A stretch of 26,426 nucleotides of DNA from Actinomycetota bacterium (GTDB lineage: Bacteria > Actinomycetota > Acidimicrobiia > Acidimicrobiales > Ilumatobacteraceae). The notes under the pieces were generated by a model. It was not told the DNA's origin. It saw only the letters and a program-made list of their open reading frames with translations, and searched no databases. Location of the stretch: NCBI GenBank assembly GCA_009705435.1, contig WLTJ01000002.1:1-26426 (forward strand). The letters run 5' to 3'. This document shows positions 14,647-22,812 of the stretch, piece after piece. The translations under genes and the position numbers were made by a program. How positions within the stretch are numbered: position 1 is the stretch's first letter; each line of letters begins with the position of its first letter.

Positions 14647-15648
14647 TTGAACCACATAGACAAAGTCACGACCAAAAGAATGTCTTTGTATTCGGGCCGC
14701 ACCCACCCCGCATTGGCAGAAGAAGTCGCTGGTTTTCTTGGTATCGATCTTGGAGAGCACAATCTCGTTCAATTTGCCAACGGAGAAGTTCGTCCACGCT
14801 TTGGCGAAAGCGTCCGTGGCTCGGATGTTTTCATTATGCAGAGTCATTTCGGCTGTGATGGCCGATCAATCAATGACTCGATCATGGAACAACTGATCAT
14901 GATTGATGCTGCCCAGAGAGCTTCGGCCAAGCGCATTACTGCTGTGTGCCCGTTTTACGGTTACGCCCGTCAAGACCGCAAAGCCGAAGGTCGTGAGCCG
15001 ATCACAGCCCGTTTAATCGCTGATCTTTTCAAAGCTGCCGGGGCCAAGCGCATGGTTTCCATTGACCTTCACAGCGGCCAGATCCAAGGTTTCTTTGATG
15101 GTCCAGTGGATCACCTCACCGCTATCCCAGTGATTGAAAAATACATTCGTGAAAACGCCAAAAATCCCGTCATCGTCTCTCCCGATGCAGGACGAATCAA
15201 GGTTGCCGAAAGAATGCAACAGCACTTGGGAGCCGATCTCGGCGCCGACCTGGCATTCGTGTACAAACGTCGCCCGAAGGGCAGCACAAACGTCGCCCAA
15301 GCCCTTGATGTGATCGGTGACGTCGAAGGACGGCTCTGCATCTTGACCGACGACATGATTGACACTGGTGGAACCATCGTTTCTGCAGCACATCTGCTGC
15401 TCGACAAAGGAGCTACGGAAGTCTGGGCCATGGCCACCCACGGCGTTCTCTCGGGACCCGCTGTTGAGCGTTTGGCGAACTCGCGGATTGATCGAGTGGT
15501 CCTGACCAACACCCTTCCGCTGAACCCCGAAGCCAAGATTGACAAGATCCAAGTGCTCTCAGTGGGCAAAATCATTGCCGACGCCCTCGAAGCTGTCTTT
15601 GACGACACCAGCGTCAGCGAAATCTTCGGTGGGGAAAACCAAGCCTAA
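14647..15648 (+). CDS. prs: Ribose-phosphate pyrophosphokinase
   Basis: This 333-residue enzyme makes PRPP from ribose 5-phosphate and ATP. Signatures: FANGEVRPRFGESVRGSDVF (43-62), PFYGYARQDRKAEGREPI (102-119), DLHSGQIQGFFDGPVDHL (140-157), VSPDAGRIKVAE (177-188), and the PRPP loop DDMIDTGGTI (235-244). The start is TTG 14647: GGAGG lies 6 nt upstream, and the N-terminal KVTTKRMSLYSGR aligns with the family's usual beginning. The next ATG (14680) would cut that part. The gene is followed by an intrinsic terminator. glmU, its usual actinobacterial upstream neighbour, is absent here. Confidence 0.95.
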   Translation: MNHIDKVTTKRMSLYSGRTHPALAEEVAGFLGIDLGEHNLVQFANGEVRPRFGESVRGSDVFIMQSHFGCDGRSINDSIMEQLIMIDAAQRASAKRITAVCPFYGYARQDRKAEGREPITARLIADLFKAAGAKRMVSIDLHSGQIQGFFDGPVDHLTAIPVIEKYIRENAKNPVIVSPDAGRIKVAERMQQHLGADLGADLAFVYKRRPKGSTNVAQALDVIGDVEGRLCILTDDMIDTGGTIVSAAHLLLDKGATEVWAMATHGVLSGPAVERLANSRIDRVVLTNTLPLNPEAKIDKIQVLSVGKIIADALEAVFDDTSVSEIFGGENQA

Positions 15649-15663
15649 ACCCGATCAATATCT

Positions 15664-15703
15664 CGGTTCCTCGTGCTCGGCAGGGTGGAGAAACCGCTTT
15701 TTT
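15664..15703 (+). terminator. Intrinsic terminator after prs
   Basis: CGGTTCCTC (15664-15672) pairs with GAGAAACCG (15688-15696) with one C-A mismatch, closing a 15-nt loop, and is followed by C and six T (15698-15703). It lies 15 nt after the prs stop and implies that rplY has its own promoter in 15704-15768. Confidence 0.6.
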
Positions 15704-15734
15704 GCCTCTAGCCTTGGCATCTGTCTCTGAGCGT

Positions 15735-15752
15735 CTGGATCGTCTGGTCCAG
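15735..15752 (+). other. Small hairpin in the rplY leader
   Basis: CTGGA (15735-15739) pairs with TCCAG (15748-15752) around an 8-nt loop, ending 3 nt before the GAAAGG ribosome-binding site. It may be chance, or part of an r-protein leader; only 5 bp support it. Confidence 0.3.
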
Positions 15753-15768
15753 TTTGAAAGGTCTCGCC

Positions 15769-16401
15769 ATGTCCACCACCCTTGTAGCAACAACTGGTCG
15801 TAGCACAGGAAGTGCAGCTTCACGTCGCCTCCGTCGCGAAGAAAAGATCCCCGCCGTCATTTACGGTCAGGGCATGGCTCCTGTTTCGGTCATCATCGAT
15901 CGCCGCGATCTGCGCCTTGCTCTGTCTGGTGCTGCTGGTACCAACACCATTCTTGAAATCGCCGTGGACGGCAATGTCTACCCCGCCGTCGTTAAAGAGA
16001 TGCAACGTCACCCAGTACGCCGCACAGTGGCTCATGTTGATTTCTTGCGCATCAACATGAGTGAAGAACTCACCATCGCAGTTCCAGTGCGCTTGGTCGG
16101 AGAAGCTAAAGCCGTTGTCGCAGAGGGTGGACTTGTTGACCCATCAGAAGACACGATCGACATTGTGACCACTCCGGCCAACATGCCGAGTGAAATCACT
16201 ATTGACATTTCTGAGATGCAGCCTGGTGATGTGATCCGTCTTGGAGCCATCACTTTGCCCAAGGGCACTCGTGCACTTGGCGATCCTGATCTTCCCATCG
16301 TGACTGCCATTGCTGGTTCAAAGGCCGAAGTCGCCCCTGTCGCCGCTCCTGTTGGCGAAGGTGCAGTCGTAGCCGCCACTGATGACAAGTCCAAGTCCTG
16401 A
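15769..16401 (+). CDS. rplY: Large-subunit ribosomal protein bL25, long (Ctc/TL5) form
   Basis: This 210-residue protein binds 5S rRNA. The N-terminal L25 domain (about 1-96) has SRRLRREEKIPAVIYGQG and HPVRRTVAHVDFLRIN. The C-terminal TL5/Ctc beta domain (about 97-185) includes VPVRLVGEAKAVVAEGG and MPSEITIDISEMQPGD. A low-complexity Ala/Val tail ends in DDKSKS. I chose the ATG at 15769 because GAAAGG lies 8 nt upstream; a TTG at 15754 would place the ribosome-binding site inside the gene. pth follows after 8 nt, the usual rplY-pth pairing. Confidence 0.95.
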   Translation: MSTTLVATTGRSTGSAASRRLRREEKIPAVIYGQGMAPVSVIIDRRDLRLALSGAAGTNTILEIAVDGNVYPAVVKEMQRHPVRRTVAHVDFLRINMSEELTIAVPVRLVGEAKAVVAEGGLVDPSEDTIDIVTTPANMPSEITIDISEMQPGDVIRLGAITLPKGTRALGDPDLPIVTAIAGSKAEVAPVAAPVGEGAVVAATDDKSKS

Positions 16402-16409
16402 GATAGCCA

Positions 16410-17054
16410 ATGGGCCTCTTTGGCCGCTCGTCTAAATTTTCAGATTCATCGGGTAAAAACACGTCTTCATTCGATGCCCTTGTTATCGGCCTCGGTAACC
16501 CTGGTAAGCAATATGCGCGCTCGCGACACAATGTTGGCGAAGAAGTTGTCGTTGAACTTGCTCGTAGAGGTAACGAAGCGTTGAAATCTGGTCGTGACTC
16601 TGCCTTAGTTGCAGAAGTTCGCATAACAAATGCGACTCAAAACACCAAACGCGCAGTGCTCGCGTTCCCGACCACATTTATGAATGAAAGCGGGCAGGCT
16701 GTCAGCAAATTAATGCGCCGTTACGGGTTTAAGTCCGTTGATGTGTTGATCGTTATTCAAGACGAACTTGATCTTGCACCTGGCACCGTCAAAATAAAAA
16801 AGGGTGGAGGGTTGAGCGGTCATAATGGCTTACGAAGTATTGCCTCGCACGTCGCAACGCAGGAATTCATCCGTGTCCGTCTTGGTGTCGGTAAACCCAG
16901 CAACAAGGAGCAAGGAGCCAATCACGTGCTCTCCAAAGTTCCCGCTGCGGAACGCCAACTTTTAGATGTGGCAGTCAATGTTGCTGCTGACGCAGTGGAA
17001 AAAATCATCCTTGATGGCGTTGACGCTGCCATGAACATGTACAACACATTGTGA
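16410..17054 (+). CDS. pth: Peptidyl-tRNA hydrolase
   Basis: This 214-residue enzyme recycles peptidyl-tRNA. Signatures: VIGLGNPGKQYARSRHNVGEE, with catalytic His40 in RHNVG, FPTTFMNESGQAV with Asn92, IQDELDLAPG with Asp118, and GGGLSGHNGLRSI with Asn139. The first 20 residues (MGLFGRSSKF, then a Ser-rich run) are an extension over the family's usual start; no better internal start is seen. Q117 stands where many homologues have His before the catalytic Asp. The stop overlaps mfd (GTGA). Confidence 0.95.
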   Translation: MGLFGRSSKFSDSSGKNTSSFDALVIGLGNPGKQYARSRHNVGEEVVVELARRGNEALKSGRDSALVAEVRITNATQNTKRAVLAFPTTFMNESGQAVSKLMRRYGFKSVDVLIVIQDELDLAPGTVKIKKGGGLSGHNGLRSIASHVATQEFIRVRLGVGKPSNKEQGANHVLSKVPAAERQLLDVAVNVAADAVEKIILDGVDAAMNMYNTL

Positions 17055-20000
17055 GTAGTAGCACTCCACAAAAAACTGTGACACACACCGCCCTGTCGGG
17101 AGTCTTGGCGTCGTTGCCGATTGCCCTGCGTGATGATCGTTCGCTGATGAGCTTGATCGGATCGCCTGATGGCACGGTCGCAGTTCCAGAAACAGCGCGC
17201 AGCATTGCTATCGCCGCTCTTGCTCAATTGTCAGGACGCCGCCCAGTAGTCGTGGCCTGCCCGACAAGCACAATGGCTGCACAGTTAGCCGACGACATCA
17301 AAGCATTTATGCCCCCTGGTGATGTGATGCTCTTCCCCGCGTGGGAGACCTTGCCTTTTGAGCGCGTCAGCCCAAGTGTTGAAACAATGGGGCGACGACT
17401 CGAAGTGTTGTGGCGTCTCCAGGACCCAGAGCGCTCTCCACAGATCATCGTCGCTTCAATGCGCGCCCTACTCCAACAACTCGGCCCTGATACGGCAACC
17501 AACACTCCCGTGATTATTCGGCGTGGTAGTTCTCTCGATCCTGATGAATTAATGCGTACTTTGATCAACGGTGGCTATCGCCGCGAAGAACTCGTGGAAC
17601 ACCGTGGCGAAGTTGCCCGCCGGGGAGCGATCGTTGACATTTTTCCATCAACAGCCGACGCCCCAATCCGAATTGATCTTTGGGGCGACGAAGTAGACCG
17701 CCTGACAACTTTTTCAGTACATGACCAACGCAGCGATGATGATCTTGAAGAGTTCACGATCTTCCCCGCCCGTGAACTCATTTTGAATGATGCTGTGCGC
17801 GCTCGTGCCAGTTCTTTTGTGGCCTCTGAGCCCTGGGGGCGCGAGCATTGGGAACGGCTCAGCGAGGGTTTGCTTTTTGACGGCATGGAAAGTTGGTTGC
17901 CGTGGCTCACACAAAGCCCAACTCTGCTCAGTGACGTCTTGCCCAAGGGGTCGAAGATGTTGCTGATTGAGCCGCGCCGAATGCGCGATCGTGCAGTTGA
18001 CCTGTTGGCCGAAGAAGCTGACCTTGCTAAAGCATTGGCTTCGTCATGGGCACGTGACGCTGATCGCGAATTTCCACGCTTATATTCAACGCCCGATCGT
18101 CTACTGAGTGAAACACGCGGCTCATGGAATCTCATACCCGTCGCCGATGGTCCAGACATGCCTCTCATGGAAGCAAGTGGTTGGGGCGCAATGGCCGGTA
18201 GCGGCGAAGGTATTGCTGAGCGAATGCGTACCTTGCTGTCGTCGGGTTATCGCGTCATCGTGGCCGCCGACGGAGAAAGTTCCGCCAATCGTCTGAGTGA
18301 AATTTTTAGTAATGCTGGCCTGCAGCTCTCGATTTATACGACGCCAGTTGATGGCTCTGCAACTAATCTCGCCAGTGCTGGAGGAGCAATTGTGGTGACC
18401 TCGCTTCATCGAGGCTTCTGCATTCCTTCAGCAAAATTGGCCGTTATCACCGAGGCTGACATCACTGGTCGACGACGATCGCATCGTGCGCCACGACCTA
18501 AGCGACGTGAAGGCGTCACGGTCTTTGAAGATTTAAAAACTGGCAACTATGTCGTGCACTACATCCATGGTGTCGCAAAATTTGAGGGCATGGTCAAACG
18601 CACTGTTGGCGGCATTGAACGCGACTATTTGTTGTTGGCATATAAGGGTGGCGACAAGGTTTATGTCCCTTCAGACCAAATTGACACAGTGCGTCATTAC
18701 GTGGGTGGAGAAGCGCCGGTTTTGCATCGACTTGGCGGAGGAGATTTTGCTCGTTCGAAAGCAAAAGTCCGTAGTGCAGTTCGTGAGATCGCCCAAGAAC
18801 TAGTGGTCTTGTACCAAAAACGTGTCAATGCGCAAGGACATGCTTTTTCTTCAGACACGCCATGGCAATTTGAAATGGAAGACTCTTTTCCATTTGTTGA
18901 AACCCCCGATCAGAAAAAAGCTATTGAGGACACCAAGTCCGATATGGAACGGGCTTTCCCCATGGACCGTCTGGTTTGTGGAGATGTTGGTTTCGGTAAA
19001 ACAGAAATCGCCGTACGTGCTGCCTTTAAGGCCATCCAAGATGGAATGCAAGTTGCAGTATTAGTACCGACCACACTGTTGGCTTCACAACACGGCAATA
19101 CTTTCTCTGATCGCTTTGCCGGTTATCCCGTACGAGTTGAAGTTCTCTCGCGCTTTCTCACTAATGCCGAGGCCAACAAAGTCATCAAGGGACTTGAGAG
19201 CGGCGAAGTTGATTGTGTCATCGGAACTCATCGCTTGTTATCGAACGGCATCAAATTCAAGAACCTTGGATTGCTCATCGTGGACGAGGAACAGCGCTTC
19301 GGCGTACAACACAAAGAAGCAATGAAGTTGCTGAAGAATGATGTTGATGTTTTGACCCTGACAGCGACGCCAATTCCACGAACTTTGGAGATGAGCTTGG
19401 TGGGCATTCGCGATCTCAGTTTGCTACAAACTCCCCCTGCAGATCGCCAACCGATTCTTACTTTTGTTGGAGAATACGACGAGCGTGTCGCTGTCGAATC
19501 AATTCGCCGTGAACTATTACGCGAAGGTCAGGTGTTCTGGGTCCACAACCGCGTCCAGTCGATCGAGGAATGTGCGTCGCGACTCCGCGAACTCGTACCA
19601 GAAGCACGTATTGCCATCGCTCACGGACAAATGGATGAAGGCACCCTTGAACAAGTAGTTGTTGATTTCTGGGAAGGCGAATTTGACGTTTTGGTGTGCA
19701 CGACGATCATTGAAAGTGGTATCGACATGCCAACCGTGAACACTTTGGTCGTTGAGCGCGCCGATCTACTTGGCCTCGGACAAATGCATCAACTTCGCGG
19801 GCGCGTCGGTCGCAGTGGACAACGGGCATATGCCTATCTCTTTCATCCACGCGACAAGATTCTCACGGAAGAGGCGTACGAAAGACTCCGCACCATCGGT
19901 GAATCAACCGAATTGGGAAGCGGCTTCAAGATTGCGATGCGTGATCTTGAAATTCGCGGAGCAGGGAATCTCCTCGGCGAGTCACAGAGTGGGCATATAG

Positions 20001-20518
20001 CTGCCGTTGGCTATGACCTCTATTGCCAAATGGTCACTGAAGCCGTAGGGGAAATGAAGGGTGAGCCGATACACGAGCCCTCCGATATTCGCATTGATGT
20101 TCCAACCGATGCGTATCTTCCCAAGGACTATGTTGCCAAGGAAGAACTGCGCCTTGAGGCGTACCGTCGATTGGCTTTGGTGACCGGCGCCGAAGAAGTG
20201 ACCGACATCCGTAACGAATGGGTGGACCGCTATGGACCGGTGCCAAAACCCGCTGAAGCGTTACTGACTGTTGGCTTACTGCGCGCCGAATGCCACCGAC
20301 TCGGACTCAATGACCTGAACATCACCACCTCGCAAGCCCGACTCGGACCACTTGATCTCAAGGTCAGTGAAACTGCCCGTTTGAGGCGACTTTCTCGGGG
20401 CGCCTTGCACAAAGAGTCGGCTCGCCAACTCATTCTGCCGATACCGCGTGACAAAGAGCCAGCAGCATTTCTTGTCGAATTTCTCCGTGAACTCATCCCT
20501 CCCCAGTCCGCCGAGTAG
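17051..20518 (+). CDS. mfd: Transcription-repair coupling factor Mfd
   Basis: This 1155-residue ATPase displaces stalled RNA polymerase and recruits UvrA. The order of domains is as usual: UvrB-like N-terminal module (about 30-350), RNA-polymerase-interacting CarD-like domain (about 488-570, TGNYVVHYIHGVAKF), helicase with Walker A GDVGFGKT (644-651), DEEQ (745-748), TATPIPRTLEM, and QLRGRVGRSGQRAYAYL. A TRCF domain lies at about 1000-1110 (RIDVPTDAYLPKDYV, YRRLALV). GTG is the start, overlapping the pth stop. The length is normal. It is the largest gene in the window. Confidence 0.97.
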   Translation: MSSSTPQKTVTHTALSGVLASLPIALRDDRSLMSLIGSPDGTVAVPETARSIAIAALAQLSGRRPVVVACPTSTMAAQLADDIKAFMPPGDVMLFPAWETLPFERVSPSVETMGRRLEVLWRLQDPERSPQIIVASMRALLQQLGPDTATNTPVIIRRGSSLDPDELMRTLINGGYRREELVEHRGEVARRGAIVDIFPSTADAPIRIDLWGDEVDRLTTFSVHDQRSDDDLEEFTIFPARELILNDAVRARASSFVASEPWGREHWERLSEGLLFDGMESWLPWLTQSPTLLSDVLPKGSKMLLIEPRRMRDRAVDLLAEEADLAKALASSWARDADREFPRLYSTPDRLLSETRGSWNLIPVADGPDMPLMEASGWGAMAGSGEGIAERMRTLLSSGYRVIVAADGESSANRLSEIFSNAGLQLSIYTTPVDGSATNLASAGGAIVVTSLHRGFCIPSAKLAVITEADITGRRRSHRAPRPKRREGVTVFEDLKTGNYVVHYIHGVAKFEGMVKRTVGGIERDYLLLAYKGGDKVYVPSDQIDTVRHYVGGEAPVLHRLGGGDFARSKAKVRSAVREIAQELVVLYQKRVNAQGHAFSSDTPWQFEMEDSFPFVETPDQKKAIEDTKSDMERAFPMDRLVCGDVGFGKTEIAVRAAFKAIQDGMQVAVLVPTTLLASQHGNTFSDRFAGYPVRVEVLSRFLTNAEANKVIKGLESGEVDCVIGTHRLLSNGIKFKNLGLLIVDEEQRFGVQHKEAMKLLKNDVDVLTLTATPIPRTLEMSLVGIRDLSLLQTPPADRQPILTFVGEYDERVAVESIRRELLREGQVFWVHNRVQSIEECASRLRELVPEARIAIAHGQMDEGTLEQVVVDFWEGEFDVLVCTTIIESGIDMPTVNTLVVERADLLGLGQMHQLRGRVGRSGQRAYAYLFHPRDKILTEEAYERLRTIGESTELGSGFKIAMRDLEIRGAGNLLGESQSGHIAAVGYDLYCQMVTEAVGEMKGEPIHEPSDIRIDVPTDAYLPKDYVAKEELRLEAYRRLALVTGAEEVTDIRNEWVDRYGPVPKPAEALLTVGLLRAECHRLGLNDLNITTSQARLGPLDLKVSETARLRRLSRGALHKESARQLILPIPRDKEPAAFLVEFLRELIPPQSAE

Positions 20519-20529
20519 TTTTAATCGTT

Positions 20530-21450
20530 GTGCTTACCTCTCGTCGAATCATCACTTCCACCGTTGCCGTAGTGGCCTTGCTAGCAGCCTTGTCCTCATG
20601 TTCATCCGTCAGCAACGATGCCATTCGCTTCAACGGTGAATCACTTGCAGCCGATGATTTCGAAGATCTCCTTGTTGGATTTTCCCAAGCCGTTCCGTCA
20701 GCCCTCAGCGCCAGCGGCAACATCACGACGACTTCTGCACAAGCCGTTCTACAGGACTGGATCTCCACACAGGTATTGCGCGCAGCGCTGACAGATGCTG
20801 GCATAGAAATCTCCGACGAGAATCGAGCGTTAGCACTCGAGGGTTTACAACAAGCCAATGGCTTTAACGAGGCTCCTCAACATGTCCAAGATTTTTATGT
20901 TCTCGCTGGATCGGCTCAGGCGGCCGCATCGCAGGCATTCGCACTTGGGGACGAAGAAATCAAAGAAATATACGATCAAGGGGCGATTCAATCTGGTGCC
21001 GTGTGTCTGCGGGCGATCTTGACCGAGACCCAAGAACAGATGGACCTAGTGTCCGCTCTCCTATCTGCGGGCCAAGATTTCGCAGCAATCGCTCAGCAAT
21101 TCTCTGTTGACGCAACTGGGGCCAACGGCGGCGTCATCAGTGACGAATCCAGTGGGTCGGAGTGCATCAGTCAAGAAATCTACGAGAGCCAATTCTCACC
21201 TGACTTCCTCACCGCTCTCGCTGATGTGCCAGTTGGTGGACTGTCGGTCCCCTTTGAAATCCCCAACGCTGGTTGGGTCATTCTTTTGATCCGTCCATAC
21301 GACGAAGTGTCGGCAGATCTCCCAGTTCTGATCGCAGGCAGTGCTGTCACCGATGTGACTGATCCGTTTATGCAGAGCGCCAAAATTTGGGTGAACCCAC
21401 AATACGGACGCTGGGATCTTGAGTCGCAGAGCATCGTTCCCCTGAGCTAA
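20530..21450 (+). CDS. Parvulin-like (PpiC/SurA-type) lipoprotein lacking active-site His
   Basis: This 306-residue protein starts at GTG. A signal peptide ends with lipobox LSSC (Cys24). A helical SurA/PrsA-like N-terminal part (about 35-150) is followed by a PpiC-type domain at about 158-257: CLRAILTETQEQ, LLSAGQDFAAIAQQFSVD, GANGGVIS, LADVPVGGLSVPFEI and GWVILLIRPYDE. The two usual His residues (in HIL near the first strand and in GYHI near the last) read Ala and Val here, so isomerase activity is doubtful; chaperone use is likely. Cys159 and Cys212 could form a disulfide outside the cell. It sits between mfd and mazG with a 1-nt overlap (TAATG) with mazG. Confidence 0.8.
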   Translation: MLTSRRIITSTVAVVALLAALSSCSSVSNDAIRFNGESLAADDFEDLLVGFSQAVPSALSASGNITTTSAQAVLQDWISTQVLRAALTDAGIEISDENRALALEGLQQANGFNEAPQHVQDFYVLAGSAQAAASQAFALGDEEIKEIYDQGAIQSGAVCLRAILTETQEQMDLVSALLSAGQDFAAIAQQFSVDATGANGGVISDESSGSECISQEIYESQFSPDFLTALADVPVGGLSVPFEIPNAGWVILLIRPYDEVSADLPVLIAGSAVTDVTDPFMQSAKIWVNPQYGRWDLESQSIVPLS

Positions 21451-22772
21451 TGCCCACTATTGAAATCATTGGTCTTGGCCCTGCTGGGGACGAATTCATC
21501 ACCGACTTCACCAAACAACGAATTGCTGCTCACCAACATCGCTATCTAAGGACGACACAACACCCCAGCGCACATCTCGTTGCTGATGCAATAAGTTTTG
21601 ATGCACACTATGAATCTGCAACAAGTTTTGATGCGGTCTACGCCAGAATCACCGAAGATTTAATTGCAGCAGCTCTCAAGTTTGGCGCAGTGTTATATGC
21701 CGTTCCTGGTTCGCCATTGATACTGGAAAGAACAGTCCGACTGCTTCTGGCTGATCCGCGAGTTGAATGCATCGTGCAGCCAGCAATGGGTTTTTTGGAA
21801 GTTGCTTGGTCTCGATTGGGCATTGACCCCATCGAGCAAGGTGTGCGATTGATTGACGGTCACCAATTTTCAACAGCCGCCGCAGGGCTGAGCGGTCCGC
21901 TGCTCGTGGCTCACTGCCATGCCAATTGGGTTCTCTCCGATATCAAATTGGCTGCCGAAGATTCAGCGGAACTGAGTAACGACGATATGCCTGTGGTGAT
22001 TCTGCATCATCTTGGTCTCGCCGATGAAGCGGTCATCACTGTTCCCTGGAGCGAACTCGATCACACTCTTGAGGCCGACCATCTCACTTCAATATTTATT
22101 CCAGCCCTGCGCAGTCCCGTTGGGCGCGACCTCATTGCCTTTCACGAACTTGCCCGTACCTTGCGCCGAGAATGCCCCTGGGACCGTGAACAAACTCATC
22201 AATCGTTAACTACATATCTTTTGGAAGAGACCTATGAAGTTGTTGATGCGTTAGCGGCTCTGAATATTGATGATCCTGCGAGTGATGAACATCTCATGGA
22301 AGAACTTGGTGATCTGCTGTACCAAATCGAGTTTCACGCGGCGATCGCCGAGCAGCAAGGACGATTCACGATGGGTGATATTGCACGTGGTATTCACGAC
22401 AAGTTGGTTCGTCGTCACCCACACGTTTTCGCTTCAAGTAGGTCCGAGCAAGAACCCGATCAGGCGATGCTGGTGCAATCATGGGATGACATCAAAAAAG
22501 CCGAAAAACTGGCTAAGGGGATCATTGCTGGGCCCTTTGATGACATACCCCAAGCCACTGGTTCATTGGCTTACGCCTCTGCAGTTTTGAAGAAAGCCGC
22601 TAAAGCCGACCTCCCGATCACCACTGCCAGTCAGTCACTATCCGACATCTCTGATCTAGGTCTGCATCTGCTTGAAGTGGTCGCTGAGTGTCGCTCACGA
22701 GGCATTGACCCCGAGGTCGCCCTACGAAATGTGACCAACGCTCAGCGATTGGCTGCCGAACAACATTTCTAA
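21450..22772 (+). CDS. mazG: MazG-type nucleoside triphosphate pyrophosphohydrolase with N-terminal methylase-like domain
   Basis: This 440-residue fusion has a tetrapyrrole-methylase-like N-terminal part (about 1-215, IEIIGLGPAGDE and LYAVPGSPLILER) and a MazG domain (about 229-345, CPWDREQTHQSL, LLEETYEVVDAL, LMEELGDLLYQIEFHAAI and LVRRHPHVF). The EExxE (259-263) and ExxD (285-288) metal motifs are intact. The last about 80 residues resemble the second MazG domain, but the EExxE motif is missing. MazG cleans non-canonical NTPs. The architecture equals YabN-type proteins. It begins on the last base of the upstream gene's stop codon and precedes eno, as in mycobacteria. Confidence 0.92.
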   Translation: MPTIEIIGLGPAGDEFITDFTKQRIAAHQHRYLRTTQHPSAHLVADAISFDAHYESATSFDAVYARITEDLIAAALKFGAVLYAVPGSPLILERTVRLLLADPRVECIVQPAMGFLEVAWSRLGIDPIEQGVRLIDGHQFSTAAAGLSGPLLVAHCHANWVLSDIKLAAEDSAELSNDDMPVVILHHLGLADEAVITVPWSELDHTLEADHLTSIFIPALRSPVGRDLIAFHELARTLRRECPWDREQTHQSLTTYLLEETYEVVDALAALNIDDPASDEHLMEELGDLLYQIEFHAAIAEQQGRFTMGDIARGIHDKLVRRHPHVFASSRSEQEPDQAMLVQSWDDIKKAEKLAKGIIAGPFDDIPQATGSLAYASAVLKKAAKADLPITTASQSLSDISDLGLHLLEVVAECRSRGIDPEVALRNVTNAQRLAAEQHF

Positions 22773-22812
22773 GCCTGATGGGTTTGGGCGTCGGAATCAC
22801 TAGTTTGGTGTC

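Noticed and set aside
17575..18168. 197-codon open frame on the minus strand inside mfd, Ser/Arg-rich
   Set aside because: It lies wholly antisense to conserved mfd sequence, has a composition typical of a reverse-frame shadow, and shows no motif.
22773..22812. Possible eno promoter (TAGTTT at 22801)
   Set aside because: Only 3 of 6 match the -10 consensus and no -35 is at a workable distance.
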